A stretch of DNA of 64,000 bases from Streptomyces violaceoruber (GTDB lineage: Bacteria; Actinomycetota; Actinomycetes; Streptomycetales; Streptomycetaceae): positions 62,001-126,000 of the forward strand of contig JODI01000003.1 in the NCBI GenBank assembly GCA_000720805.1, read 5' to 3'. A program made the translations under genes and the position numbers. Numbering within the stretch: position 1 is the first letter of the stretch; each line of letters starts with the position of its first letter. Under the pieces are notes generated by a model that worked only from the letters and a program-made list of their open reading frames with translations, was not told where the DNA came from and did not search any database. Shown here in pieces: positions 46,495 to 54,870 of this stretch.

Positions 46495-47085
46495 TCACTT
46501 CAGGCGGTCCCTGATCCGCTGCCGCATCGACGCCATTGTGAAGCCCCGCGGGTCCACCTTGCCCGGCTGCCACTCCAGGTGTCCGATGACCGACCGTTCC
46601 GTCCAGCCGTGGTGGCGGCAGATCGCGGCGGCGGCCTTCTCGATCGCCTCCAGCTGGGCCGCCGGCCAGGGATCCTGCCCGTCGCCGAGGTTCTCGCACT
46701 CGAAGCCGTAGAAGTGGCGGTTGCCGTCCGTGTTGGCCTCGTTGTCGTGCGGCAGCGCCTTCTCGGCGATCACCGCGCGCAGGACGTCGTCGTCGCCGAG
46801 CCCCGCGTGGTTGGCGCGGCCGTAGCCGACGAGGTGGACCCTGCCGTCCTTGGTGATCACACCGTGGCACAGCGGGCCGGGCAGGTCCTCGTAGCCGTCG
46901 CGGCAGAGTTTCACCGTCTGCGCGCTGCCCTTGGTCACCGTGTGATGGATCATCACGCCGTTGACCGGCCCCCAGGGGCCCTTGTGATTGCGATTGTGAT
47001 GCTTCCAGTCGCCCACTTCGACGACGGTGAGGCCCTCGGCCCGGAGAGCTGCCAGAAAACTGCCCGCGGACATGGGTGAGGCCAT
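46495..47085 (-). CDS. N-acetylmuramoyl-L-alanine amidase (T7-lysozyme-like)
   Basis: A 196-aa Amidase_2/PGRP-type zinc amidase that cleaves the bond between MurNAc and the stem peptide. The zinc ligands and helper residues are placed as expected: HHTVTKG (first His, about residue 47), a Tyr/His in the middle, and GHLEWQPGKVDPRG (second His, Lys, Asp). There is no signal peptide, so export would need a holin-like route or cell lysis, as for phage endolysins. An isolated endolysin-like gene without other phage genes suggests a domesticated enzyme. ATG at 47085 follows AAGGAG. Confidence 0.88.
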   Translation of the reverse strand: MASPMSAGSFLAALRAEGLTVVEVGDWKHHNRNHKGPWGPVNGVMIHHTVTKGSAQTVKLCRDGYEDLPGPLCHGVITKDGRVHLVGYGRANHAGLGDDDVLRAVIAEKALPHDNEANTDGNRHFYGFECENLGDGQDPWPAAQLEAIEKAAAAICRHHGWTERSVIGHLEWQPGKVDPRGFTMASMRQRIRDRLK

Positions 47086-47186
47086 GACCGGCTCCTTAGT
47101 GCTGCGCGCCGGCCGCCGTGCGCGGCCGTCTCGTACCGCTGCTTGTACCGGAAGCCCGCGGTCCGGACTACTTCTTCGCTCCGAGT

Positions 47187-47219
47187 GCGAGCCGATCCGG
47201 ACAATGTCGCTCGGCTCGC
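47187..47219. promoter_or_regulatory. inverted repeat upstream of the encapsulin gene
   Basis: Nine-base arms GCGAGCCGA (47187-47195) and TCGGCTCGC (47211-47219) around a 15-base centre. Possible operator or hairpin. Confidence 0.4.
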
Positions 47220-47242
47220 AGTGCCCGACTGGACCCGACTGG

Positions 47243-47257
47243 ACAGGAGTCTCCTGT
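47243..47257. promoter_or_regulatory. palindrome upstream of the encapsulin gene
   Basis: ACAGGAG-T-CTCCTGT, a perfect seven-base inverted repeat about 140 bases before the shell gene. Candidate operator. Confidence 0.45.
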
Positions 47258-47391
47258 GTGCCCAAGCCCCTGGTGATCCAATCCCGCTCTTTCGTGTAAT
47301 AGCACCGGCACGCTCCGTGATGGAAGGCTGGTCCGTGCACATCGATGCGCGGGGCAGACGCTGCCGCGCATGACCGGGAGGGCAATTCCTT

Positions 47392-48798
47392 ATGTCGGTA
47401 GGCGAAGAGGTCCGCACCGAGCAGGACAGGCCGCAGCAGAGTCTCGGCACGGCGGCCGCGCGGAACCTGGCCACCACCACCAAGTCCGCACCCCAGATGC
47501 AGGAGATCAGCTCCCGCTGGCTGCTGCGCATGCTTCCCTGGGTGAACGTGCAGGGCGGCACGTACCGGGTGAACCGACGGCTGAGCTACTCCGTCGGAGA
47601 CGGCCGGGTGACGTTCGTGAAGACCGGCGACCGGGTCGAGGTGATCCCCGCGGAGCTGGGCGAACTGCCCGCGCTGCGGTCGTACGAGGACGAGGAGGTG
47701 CTCACCGAGCTCGCCCGCCGCTGCGAGCAGAGGGAATTCGAACCGGGATCCGTGATCGCCGAGTTCGGCAGCCCGACCGGCGAGGTCTTCCTGCTGGCGC
47801 ACGGCAGGGTCGAGAAGGTCGGCACCGGCCCGTACGGCGACGACGCTGTCCTCGGGGTCCTCGCCGACGGCGCCTACTTCGGGGACCAGGCACTGCTCGA
47901 CGCCGACGCCATCTGGGAGTACACGGCCCGCGCGGTCACCGCCTGCACGGTGCTGGTGCTGCCCCGCGACGCGGTCGAGCAGGTCGCGGAGCGCACGGAC
48001 TCGCTGCGCGCACACCTCCAGGAGCGTCGCGCGATCCCCCCGCAGCGCACCAACAAATACGGCGAGAAAGAGATCGATCTCGCGGCCGGTCATGACGGCG
48101 AGCCGGACATCCCGCACACCTTCGTCGACTACGAGGCCCGGCCCCGCGAGTACGAACTGAGCATCGCCCAGACCGTGCTGCGCATCCACTCCCGCGTGGC
48201 CGACCTCTACAACCAGCCGATGAACCAGACCGAGCAGCAGCTCCGGCTCACGGTCGAGGCGCTGAAGGAACGCCAGGAGCACGAGCTGGTCAACAACCGC
48301 GAGTTCGGGTTGCTGCACAACTGCGAGTACGACCAGCGGCTCCACCCGCACAACGGCGTGCCCGGCCCCGACGACCTGGACGAGCTGCTCAGCAGGCGGC
48401 GCGGCACCAAGCTGCTGCTCGCCCATCCGCGAGCGATCTCCGCGATCGGCCGTGAACTCAACAAACGCGGACTCGTCCCCGAGACCATCGAGGTGGCCGG
48501 CAACCGTATCCCGACCTGGCGGGGGGTGCCGATCTACCCGTGCAACAAGATCCCGGTCACCGAGGCACGCACGACCTCGATCATCGCGATGCGTACCGGC
48601 GAGGCCGAGCAGGGCGTCATCGGCCTTCAGCAGGCCGGGATCCCGGACGAGATCGAGCCGAGCCTGTCCGTGCGCTTCATGGGCATCAATGAGCAGGCGA
48701 TCATCAAGTACCTGGTGACGGCCTACTACTCGGCGGCGGTACTCGTGCCGGACGCGCTCGGTGTGCTGGAGAACGTCGAGATCGGCCGCTGGAGGTGA
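47392..48798 (+). CDS. family 2B encapsulin nanocompartment shell protein
   Basis: A 468-aa HK97-fold shell protein with an inserted cyclic-nucleotide-binding domain, the hallmark of family 2B encapsulins. The N-terminal shell segment ([20 protein letters not shown], about 40-60) leads into the cNMP domain at about residues 100-205 ([42 protein letters not shown]). The rest is the P/A-domain region, with [20 protein letters not shown], a long helix and a C-terminal beta core. The phosphate-binding cassette is altered (GDQAL rather than GELAL) though an Arg follows in TARA, so ligand binding is uncertain. ATG at 47392, GGGAGGG upstream. The prenyl synthase gene overlaps its stop. Confidence 0.9.
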   Translation: MSVGEEVRTEQDRPQQSLGTAAARNLATTTKSAPQMQEISSRWLLRMLPWVNVQGGTYRVNRRLSYSVGDGRVTFVKTGDRVEVIPAELGELPALRSYEDEEVLTELARRCEQREFEPGSVIAEFGSPTGEVFLLAHGRVEKVGTGPYGDDAVLGVLADGAYFGDQALLDADAIWEYTARAVTACTVLVLPRDAVEQVAERTDSLRAHLQERRAIPPQRTNKYGEKEIDLAAGHDGEPDIPHTFVDYEARPREYELSIAQTVLRIHSRVADLYNQPMNQTEQQLRLTVEALKERQEHELVNNREFGLLHNCEYDQRLHPHNGVPGPDDLDELLSRRRGTKLLLAHPRAISAIGRELNKRGLVPETIEVAGNRIPTWRGVPIYPCNKIPVTEARTTSIIAMRTGEAEQGVIGLQQAGIPDEIEPSLSVRFMGINEQAIIKYLVTAYYSAAVLVPDALGVLENVEIGRWR

Positions 48799-49991
48799 CG
48801 GTTCCGCACCTGAGGGCCGTGTCCCCGCCCGGCGGGTCGGAGACACCCCGGTCGTATCCGCCCGGCCGCGGTGCGGGCGGCGGCGTACGCCGACTCTCCG
48901 AGGGGGATCCCATGACCGGGTTCATGGCGGAGACGAAGCGGGAGTCCACCGACCCGCCCGAGTCGGCGGACGGGCACGACGCGGGGGTGATCCTGGAGCG
49001 GGCCCGGGCCTCGGTCGACCCGCAGCTGCGCTCCGCGATCGAGTCGCTGCCCGTCTCCATGCGCCGTATCGCGCTCTACCACTTCGGCTGGGAACACGCG
49101 GACGGCACCCCGGCGGCGGACAACGCGGGCAAGGCGATCCGTCCCGCGCTCGTCCTCACCGCGGCCGCGGCGCTCGGCGGACCGGAGGCGCGGGCCGAGG
49201 CGGTGCGGGCGGCCGCGGCGGTGGAACTGGTCCACAACTTCACGTTGCTGCACGACGACGTGATGGACCAGGACACCACCCGGCGCCACCGGCCCACCGC
49301 CTGGACCGTGTTCGGCGTCCCGGACGCGATCCTCGCCGGGGACGCGCTCCAGGCGCTGGCACTCAGGTTGCTCGCCGAGGATCCGCATCCGGCGTCCGCA
49401 CGGGCCGCCGCCCGGCTCGCGAACTGCGTCGTCGAACTGTGCGCGGGGCAGCACGCGGACACCGCCATGGAGGCGCTCGGCCCCCGTGACGTCACCCTCG
49501 GCGAGGTGCTCGCCATGGCCGAGGCCAAGACGGGTGCGCTGCTCGGGTGCGCCTGTGCCCTCGGCGCGCTGTACGCGGGAGCGGAGGACGAGGACGTCGA
49601 GGCGCTGGACGCGTTCGGCCGGGAGGCCGGGCTCGCCTTCCAGCTCATCGACGACGTGATCGGCATATGGGGCGACCCGCGCAGCACCGGCAAGCCGGCC
49701 GGCGCGGATCTCGCCGCCCGCAAGAAGTCACTGCCGGTGGTCGCCGCGCTCGCCTCCGGCACCCCGGAAGCCGTCGAACTGGCTTCGCTGTACGAAGCCC
49801 CTTACGCCAAGGAGGACCTGGAGCGGACTGCGCTGGTCGTGGAGCGGGCGGGCGGGCGCGACTGGGCGCAGGTCCAGGCCGCCGACCGGATGGCCCGCGC
49901 GATGCAGGACCTGTCGCGCGCGGTGCCCGACCCGGAGGCGGCGGGCGGCCTGCTCTCGCTGGCCGAGTTCGTGACCCGACGCAGCAGCTGA
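48795..49991 (+). CDS. polyprenyl synthase, candidate encapsulin cargo
   Basis: An isoprenyl diphosphate synthase with both Asp-rich regions: DDVMD in [17 protein letters not shown] and DDVIG in [13 protein letters not shown]. It also has the AKTGAL Lys. An aromatic Phe stands five residues before the first Asp motif, as in short-chain (C20-type) enzymes. GTG at 48795 overlaps the shell stop (GTGA) and gives 398 aa. ATG at 48912, after GAGGGGGA, gives 359 aa. The longer form begins with about 60 Pro/Gly/Ser-rich, probably disordered residues, the kind of N-terminal extension that family 2 encapsulin cargoes use for loading. Linkage to the shell gene marks it as probable cargo. Confidence 0.88.
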   Translation: MTVPHLRAVSPPGGSETPRSYPPGRGAGGGVRRLSEGDPMTGFMAETKRESTDPPESADGHDAGVILERARASVDPQLRSAIESLPVSMRRIALYHFGWEHADGTPAADNAGKAIRPALVLTAAAALGGPEARAEAVRAAAAVELVHNFTLLHDDVMDQDTTRRHRPTAWTVFGVPDAILAGDALQALALRLLAEDPHPASARAAARLANCVVELCAGQHADTAMEALGPRDVTLGEVLAMAEAKTGALLGCACALGALYAGAEDEDVEALDAFGREAGLAFQLIDDVIGIWGDPRSTGKPAGADLAARKKSLPVVAALASGTPEAVELASLYEAPYAKEDLERTALVVERAGGRDWAQVQAADRMARAMQDLSRAVPDPEAAGGLLSLAEFVTRRSS

Positions 49992-50006
49992 CGGAAGCCG
50001 TCGCCG

Positions 50007-50045
50007 AACGTCACCGGCAAACGTCACCGGCAAACCTCACCGGCA
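50007..50045. repeat. 13-bp tandem repeat after the prenyl synthase gene
   Basis: Three units of AACGTCACCGGCA, the third with one change, followed by a decayed partial copy. They begin 16 bases past the stop codon. The remaining spacer up to 50298 contains no recognisable gene. Confidence 0.9.
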
Positions 50046-50298
50046 AGGGTCACCAATGACCGTCTCAGACGGGCGTCCACCAGGGGGGGAGGGCGCCCAG
50101 GACACCGGAGTCCCCGCGGCCGTGCGGCTCCTGACCCCGCACTGCGGCGGGGCTCCGGTCCCGGCGGGTCCCGCACATCCCCACGGCGTGCGGGACCCGC
50201 CGACTTCCGCTGCCTTCCGTTTGCGGGTCGGTCCCGGACAGTCCCGTATAGGCTCAACATCCGGACCAGCACGGTCGGTTGAGGCGAAGGGGCGGGGC

Positions 50299-50904
50299 AT
50301 GGGCGTGGCGATCCGGACGGCGGACGAGGGCGACCGGGAGCTGGTGGTCCGGCTGCTGGACGAGGCCTTCCAGGACGATCCGGTCAGCGGCTGGGTCTTC
50401 CCCGGCGAGGAGTACCGTCGTACGACGCACCACAAGCTGATGGCCGCGTTCACCGACATCGTGCTCACCGAGGGCCGCATCGATGTCACCGAGGACGGTA
50501 CGGCGTGTGCGCTGTGGCTGTCCGTGCCCGCAGACGACCACGGAGCCGATCCGGCCGAGGACGACGGTCCCGCCCACGTGCGCGCGGCGGTCGACCCGGA
50601 CAACGAGCGCGTCGAACTGATCGGCCGACTCACGGCGGAGATCCATCCCGCGGGGCGGGCTCACGCCTATCTGTGGATGATCGGCGTGGCCCCCGGGCAC
50701 CAGGGCGAGGGTCTCGGCACCGCCCTCATCACCTCGGTCCTCGACCGCTGCGACCGCGAGGGGCTGCCCGCCTACCTGGAGGCGAGCAGCGCCCGCAGTC
50801 GCACGCTGTACGAACGCCTCGGCTTCGAATTCACCGGCCGCCCCCTCGACCTGCCGGCCAACGGCCCGCGGATGTGGCCGATGTGGCGCGAGCCCCAAGC
50901 CTGA
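50299..50904 (+). CDS. GNAT-family N-acetyltransferase
   Basis: A 201-aa acetyltransferase. The acetyl-CoA motif is WMIGVAPGHQGEGLGTALIT (about residues 126-146), and the C-terminal motif is YLEASSARSRTLYERLGFEF. The N-terminal half contains the usual EAFQDDP segment of this subgroup. The substrate is unknown. ATG at 50299 after GGGGCGGGG; the upstream open frame is not convincing. It follows the encapsulin pair on the same strand at 307 bases, too far to call an operon. Confidence 0.85.
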   Translation: MGVAIRTADEGDRELVVRLLDEAFQDDPVSGWVFPGEEYRRTTHHKLMAAFTDIVLTEGRIDVTEDGTACALWLSVPADDHGADPAEDDGPAHVRAAVDPDNERVELIGRLTAEIHPAGRAHAYLWMIGVAPGHQGEGLGTALITSVLDRCDREGLPAYLEASSARSRTLYERLGFEFTGRPLDLPANGPRMWPMWREPQA

Positions 50905-50909
50905 ACCGG

Positions 50910-50936
50910 CCTGAGCTGCCTGAGCTGCCTGAGCTG
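50910..50936. repeat. 9-bp tandem repeat
   Basis: Three exact units of CCTGAGCTG plus a partial fourth, beginning six bases past the GNAT stop and in the convergent spacer before the TetR gene. Confidence 0.9.
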
Positions 50937-50961
50937 CCTGGCTGAGGCCAGGGCAGCGGTT

Positions 50962-51552
50962 CTAGCCTTCCGGCACGACCGTCGCGACGATCCGTTCCAC
51001 CAGCCCGTCCGGGACGCTCACCCCGGGCAGCGCGCCCTCCAGAACGCCCGGCAGGGTCAGGTGTTCCAGGATCAGCCCGAGCATCGCGAGATAGAGCACG
51101 GTGACGGTCTCGTCCCCGCCGGGCAGCCCCGCCTCGCGGTGGAACCGCATCCCGTACTCCAGGTCGCCGCGCACCGACGTGGTGAAGGAGGCGCGCAGTT
51201 CGGGACGGCGGGTGGCCTCCAGACGCATCTCCAGCAGCGCGAGGTAGCCGGTGCGGTCGCGGGTCGCGCGGGCCATCAGGTCGTCCATGAAAGCGGTGAT
51301 GAGCCAGCGGTCCCTCGGCCTCGCCAGCAGGGCGTTCATCACCTCCGGGTCGGGCGCGAGCCGCACGTGCAGCCGGGTGTCGATCTGCCGCAGCAGGTCG
51401 TGCCGGCCGGTGAAGTAGTTCGAGGCCGTGCCCACCGGCACTCCGGCCTCCGCGTCCACCGCACGGAACGTCAGCCCGCGCGCCCCCTCGCGCGCGAGCA
51501 CCTCGATCCCCGCGTCGACGAGCGCCGCGCGGCGCTCCGGGTTGCCGGCCAT
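50962..51552 (-). CDS. TetR/AcrR-family transcriptional regulator
   Basis: A 196-aa regulator. The N-terminal helix-turn-helix is GARGLTFRAVDAEAGVPVGT followed by ASNYFTGRHDLLRQI (about residues 23-57). The ligand domain is of the TetR_C type with an internal EMRLEATRRPELR segment. ATG at 51552. It is divergent from the RibD/DHFR-like gene, with an inverted repeat and direct repeats in between, so it probably represses that gene and itself. Confidence 0.88.
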   Translation of the reverse strand: MAGNPERRAALVDAGIEVLAREGARGLTFRAVDAEAGVPVGTASNYFTGRHDLLRQIDTRLHVRLAPDPEVMNALLARPRDRWLITAFMDDLMARATRDRTGYLALLEMRLEATRRPELRASFTTSVRGDLEYGMRFHREAGLPGGDETVTVLYLAMLGLILEHLTLPGVLEGALPGVSVPDGLVERIVATVVPEG

Positions 51553-51592
51553 CCGGAATCCCCTCTCCCAGTTGCTGTCGGTGATGGAAATC

Positions 51593-51638
51593 CACTTGCA
51601 ACCACTACAAGTGAAGCACTACACATGAAGCACTACAC
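51593..51638. promoter_or_regulatory. candidate TetR operator region
   Basis: Inverted repeat CACTTG-N9-CAAGTG (51593-51613), followed by GAAGCACTACAC twice (51613-51624 and 51627-51638, 14 bases apart). It lies 41 bases upstream of the TetR start and about 50 before the divergent gene. Confidence 0.55.
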
Positions 51639-51684
51639 CCGAAGTGGTTCACCGCGAGGCCGCAGCCTACGAAAAGAGGCCGGA

Positions 51685-52269
51685 TTGCGAAAGCTCACGT
51701 ACTACATCGCCTGCTCGATCGACGGGTTCATCGGGGACGAGGCCGGTGACGCCTCGTACATGGTTTCCTTCCTCGACGATGAGTTCTTCGAGTTCTTGAA
51801 GAGCGAGTACCCGGAGACCATGCCGACCCATGGTCGCAGGGCCCTCGGCATCGACGACCTGCCGAACCAGAAGTTCGACACGATCGTCCAGGGCCGGGCC
51901 AGCTACGACGTGGCGCTGCAGGAGGGGATCACCAGCCCGTTCGCCCACCTGCGCGAGTACGTCGCCTCCCGCACCCTGAAGGAGTCGCCCGACCCGCACG
52001 TCGAGATCGTCGCGGATGACCTCGTCGGCAGAGTCCGTGAACTCAAGGCGGAGGAGGGCGAGTTCGGCATCTACCTGTGCGGCGGGTCCAAGCTCGCGGG
52101 CGAGCTGCTCGACGAGATCGACGAACTCGTCATCAAGACCTACCCGGTCGTGCAGGGCTCGGGCATGCCGATGTTCGGGTCCGCGTTCGCGATCAGCGAG
52201 TTCGAGCTCGACGACGTGCGCGCCTTCAAGAACGGCGCACTGGTGCGTACGTACAGCAGGAAGCGCTGA
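51685..52269 (+). CDS. RibD/dihydrofolate-reductase-like protein
   Basis: A 194-aa protein of the RibD C-terminal/DHFR-like fold (KLTYYIACSIDGFIG at the N-terminus, GRASYDVALQEG, IYLCGGSKLAGELLDEIDEL). Members bind NADPH; the natural substrate of this stand-alone group is unknown. TTG at 51685 is preferred because AAGAGG lies just upstream and family proteins begin MRKLTYYIA. An in-frame ATG at 51625 would add 20 residues but would start inside the candidate TetR operator. Probably controlled by the divergent TetR regulator. Confidence 0.82.
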   Translation: MRKLTYYIACSIDGFIGDEAGDASYMVSFLDDEFFEFLKSEYPETMPTHGRRALGIDDLPNQKFDTIVQGRASYDVALQEGITSPFAHLREYVASRTLKESPDPHVEIVADDLVGRVRELKAEEGEFGIYLCGGSKLAGELLDEIDELVIKTYPVVQGSGMPMFGSAFAISEFELDDVRAFKNGALVRTYSRKR

Positions 52270-52295
52270 GGTCCCGGGAGTCCTACTCTGAAGGC

Positions 52296-52532
52296 ATGGA
52301 CAGCGATGCGCATGCCTGTCCCGTCTGTGGACAGCCCGTCGACACGGTCGTGAGGCGTCACAAGACGCTCGGCGCGTGGGTCCCGGTGTGGGTGGCCGGC
52401 CCGTGCCGCAACCGAGAGTGCTCGGCGTACGCCGAGGAGGGGGTGCGGAGCACTCGCGCCCACTCCCACTCCCACTCCCACGCAGACGCCGACGCCGACG
52501 CCGAGAAGAATCAACCCCAGAAGAAGCCCTGA
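52296..52532 (+). CDS. small zinc-ribbon-like protein with a His/Asp tail
   Basis: A 78-aa protein of unknown function. CPVC near the N-terminus and CRNREC about 30 residues later could form a zinc ribbon. The last third is a low-complexity repeat, HSHSHSH followed by ADADADA, encoded by CACTCC- and GACGCC-type repeats, and could bind metal. ATG at 52296. It follows the RibD-like gene by 26 bases and may be cotranscribed. Confidence 0.65.
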   Translation: MDSDAHACPVCGQPVDTVVRRHKTLGAWVPVWVAGPCRNRECSAYAEEGVRSTRAHSHSHSHADADADAEKNQPQKKP

Positions 52533-52658
52533 GAACGCCCGAAGAAACCCCGACACGAGGCGCGAACCGCTCCAGGGCTCAGCTCGGCCCGGCCCCCACC
52601 GAGCGCGCGCACGGCAGCGGGCGGGGCCCACCGTCGCCGGCGGCGATCGGCTGAGGGG

Positions 52659-53405
52659 TCAAGCGCCACCGGGCAGTCCACCCGTCTCCGGATCCCGGCC
52701 CGTCAGGCAGTACGTGCCGCCCGCCGGATCACGCATCACCGTCCAGTGGCGGCCACGGGAGACCGCCGTCGCCCCGAGGCGTTCGTGCGCGGCCCGGGTC
52801 GCCTCGATGTCCGCGCAGGCCAGGTCGAGGTGGGCGGAGGGGGGCCGTTCCGCCCCGAGCCGTTGAAGGAGGATGCGGACCGGCAGCCCGGGGCCGGGCT
52901 TGATCACATGGAACTCGGGCAACGCGCCGGGCAGCGACTCCCAGTCGGCCAGCAGGCCGCTCCAGAACGCGACTTCGGCGTCGTAGGACGAGGGCGCGAC
53001 GTCCAGGCACACCTGGTCGAGGCGGCTGGCGCGCACCACCGGCGGTCGGACCGACTCTCCCTGCCACGGCACCGCGCAGAACAACTGTCCCGCGGGGGAG
53101 CGCAGTACGACGAGTGTGCCGTGATCGGCGACCGTCCGCGCGCCGAGGCGGTGCGCGGACGCGACGAACTCCGGTACGTCGGCCACGGCGAAGTCGAGAT
53201 GGGCGCCGCCCTCGCCGTCCATCACCCCCTGGACCTTCACACACGCGTCGGCGCCGACTGCCGGCAGCGTCACGAACTCCTGTCGCTCTCCCCGGAGTTC
53301 GGACCGCCGGGTGTCCGTGACGGCGGTCCAGAAGTCACCGGCGCGGCCGAACAGGGGAAGGGGTCGGTCGACGAAGGCGTAGGTCCACAGGACGGATCGG
53401 CTCAT
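52659..53405 (-). CDS. VOC-family protein, two glyoxalase-like domains
   Basis: A 248-aa vicinal-oxygen-chelate protein with two modules (about residues 5-115 and 125-240). In the second, HLDLACADIEATRAAHERLG and the terminal RDPAGGTYCLTG give the common VOC pattern; in the first, HLDFAVADVPEFVASAHRLG matches it. This is like the glyoxalase/bleomycin-resistance proteins. Metal ligands are not certain, and function is unknown. ATG at 53405. Confidence 0.85.
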   Translation of the reverse strand: MSRSVLWTYAFVDRPLPLFGRAGDFWTAVTDTRRSELRGERQEFVTLPAVGADACVKVQGVMDGEGGAHLDFAVADVPEFVASAHRLGARTVADHGTLVVLRSPAGQLFCAVPWQGESVRPPVVRASRLDQVCLDVAPSSYDAEVAFWSGLLADWESLPGALPEFHVIKPGPGLPVRILLQRLGAERPPSAHLDLACADIEATRAAHERLGATAVSRGRHWTVMRDPAGGTYCLTGRDPETGGLPGGA

Positions 53406-53448
53406 GGCGGTGATCGTAGAGCGCGACGGCCCGGGTGCCTCCGGAATT

Positions 53449-53859
53449 TCAGGCCCGCTCCAGGAACCGCAGCATGTTCCCCGCCGGGTCCCGGAAGGCG
53501 CAGTCCCGCACCCCGTACGGTTGGTCCATCGGCTCCTGGAGGACCTCGGCGCCGGACTCCTCGACCCGGGAGAACAGGGCGTCGCAGTCGGCGGTGGTGA
53601 AGATGACCCCGCGCAGGATCCCCTTCGCCAGCAGCCGGGCCATCGCCTCCCGGTCGGCGGGCGAGGTGTCCGGGTTCGCGGCGGGCGGTTCCAGCACGAT
53701 CTCCACGTCCGGCTGCAGCGGCGAGCCGACGGTCACCCAGCGCATCCCCTCGAACCCGACGTCGTTGCGGATCTCCAGCCCCAGTACGTCCCGGTAGAAG
53801 GCGATCGCCTTGTCATGGTCGTCGACGGCGATGAAGCACTGCTTGAGTTTCAGGTCCAT
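53449..53859 (-). CDS. VOC-family protein
   Basis: A 136-aa single-domain glyoxalase/dioxygenase-type protein. Typical elements are AIAFYRDVLGLEIRND, the central DVEIVLEPP, and the C-terminal YGVRDCAFRDPAGNMLRFLE. The substrate is unknown. It precedes the larger VOC gene by 43 bases on the same strand, so the two may form a small operon. Confidence 0.87.
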   Translation of the reverse strand: MDLKLKQCFIAVDDHDKAIAFYRDVLGLEIRNDVGFEGMRWVTVGSPLQPDVEIVLEPPAANPDTSPADREAMARLLAKGILRGVIFTTADCDALFSRVEESGAEVLQEPMDQPYGVRDCAFRDPAGNMLRFLERA

Positions 53860-54100
53860 ATCCGCAGCCTAGGACGCCCAGGCCGGCCACGCCGCCCAGG
53901 ACGTCCGGGCCACATCCAGGCCGCGTCGCGGAACGCCTGCAGGGCCCCGGTCCCCGCGCACCCCTGCCGCCGGCCGCGTCATTTCTCCGTAACCCGGCGA
54001 AGGCATGGCCGAAACTAACTTCCTCATAATCACCATGTACGGAATACCAGAAATATGGGCGCTACTTTCCCATACATCGTTTCACCGGCTTGGGGGGTCA

Positions 54101-54841
54101 ATGGCTGACAGTACGTACATAAGTCCGCAAAATCTGACAGCAACCGTCGGCCCGGTCACCGCGAAGCCCTACGCATGGCCGTACGACACCACCGTCCCCG
54201 CCAACCGTGTCGCCGTGCTCTGCATCGACTGGCAGACGGATTTCTGCGGACCCGGTGGCTACGTGGACACGATGGGATACGACATCTCGCTGACCCGGGC
54301 CGGGCTCCCGGCGACGCAGAAGCTCCTCGAGCACGCCCGCGGCACGGGCATGCTCGTGGTCCACACCCGGGAGGGCCACGCCCCCGACCTGGCCGACCTG
54401 CCGGCCAACAAGCGCTGGCGGTCCGCGCAGATCGGCGCCGAGATCGGCGCCGCCGGACCATGCGGCCGCATTCTGGTCCGGGGGGAACCAGGCTGGGAGA
54501 TCGTGCCCGAAGTGGCTCCGCTTCCCGGTGAGGTGATCGTGGACAAGCCGGGCAAGGGCGCGTTCTACGCCACCAACCTCGACCTCGTCCTGCGCACCCG
54601 GGGCATCACCCACCTGGTCCTCACCGGCATCACCACGGACGTCTGCGTCCACACGACCATGCGTGAGGCCAACGACCGCGGCTACGAATGTCTGATCCTG
54701 TCCGACTGCACCGGCGCGACGGACCCTTCGAACCACGAAGCCGCGCTGCACATGGTGACCATGCAGGGCGGCGTCTTCGGATGCGTCTCCACCGCCGACG
54801 ACCTGATCGCCGCCACGACTGAGGCCACCCCGCCGAGCTGA
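54101..54841 (+). CDS. isochorismatase-family cysteine hydrolase (paralogue 1)
   Basis: A 246-aa amidohydrolase of the isochorismatase fold. The catalytic triad is visible as Asp43 ([10 protein letters not shown]), Lys149 or Lys152 ([12 protein letters not shown]) and Cys182 ([10 protein letters not shown]). This family hydrolyses amide or ureido bonds (biuret, triuret, ureidoacrylate, carbamoylsarcosine). The DKPGKGAF loop, [10 protein letters not shown] and overall length match the biuret/triuret hydrolase branch best to my eye. ATG at 54101 follows GGGGGG; longer starts lack support. A paralogue follows at 29 bases, then a permease and an AtzH-like gene. Confidence 0.85.
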   Translation: MADSTYISPQNLTATVGPVTAKPYAWPYDTTVPANRVAVLCIDWQTDFCGPGGYVDTMGYDISLTRAGLPATQKLLEHARGTGMLVVHTREGHAPDLADLPANKRWRSAQIGAEIGAAGPCGRILVRGEPGWEIVPEVAPLPGEVIVDKPGKGAFYATNLDLVLRTRGITHLVLTGITTDVCVHTTMREANDRGYECLILSDCTGATDPSNHEAALHMVTMQGGVFGCVSTADDLIAATTEATPPS

Positions 54842-54870
54842 CCCGCCCCTCGACGAAAGCAGGAACCGCC

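Larger units (their letters stand above)
47086..47391. other. 306-base divergent spacer before the encapsulin gene
   Basis: Promoter region shared by the amidase (minus) and the encapsulin shell gene (plus). It contains a hairpin (47187-47219), a direct repeat of ACTGGAC, and a palindrome (47243-47257), and has no gene. Confidence 0.6.

Noticed and set aside
46495..47085. Prophage remnant around the amidase gene
   Set aside because: No integrase, structural, holin or attachment-site sequence was seen; neighbours are ordinary chromosomal genes. The HK97-like fold next door belongs to an encapsulin with a cNMP domain, not a phage capsid module.
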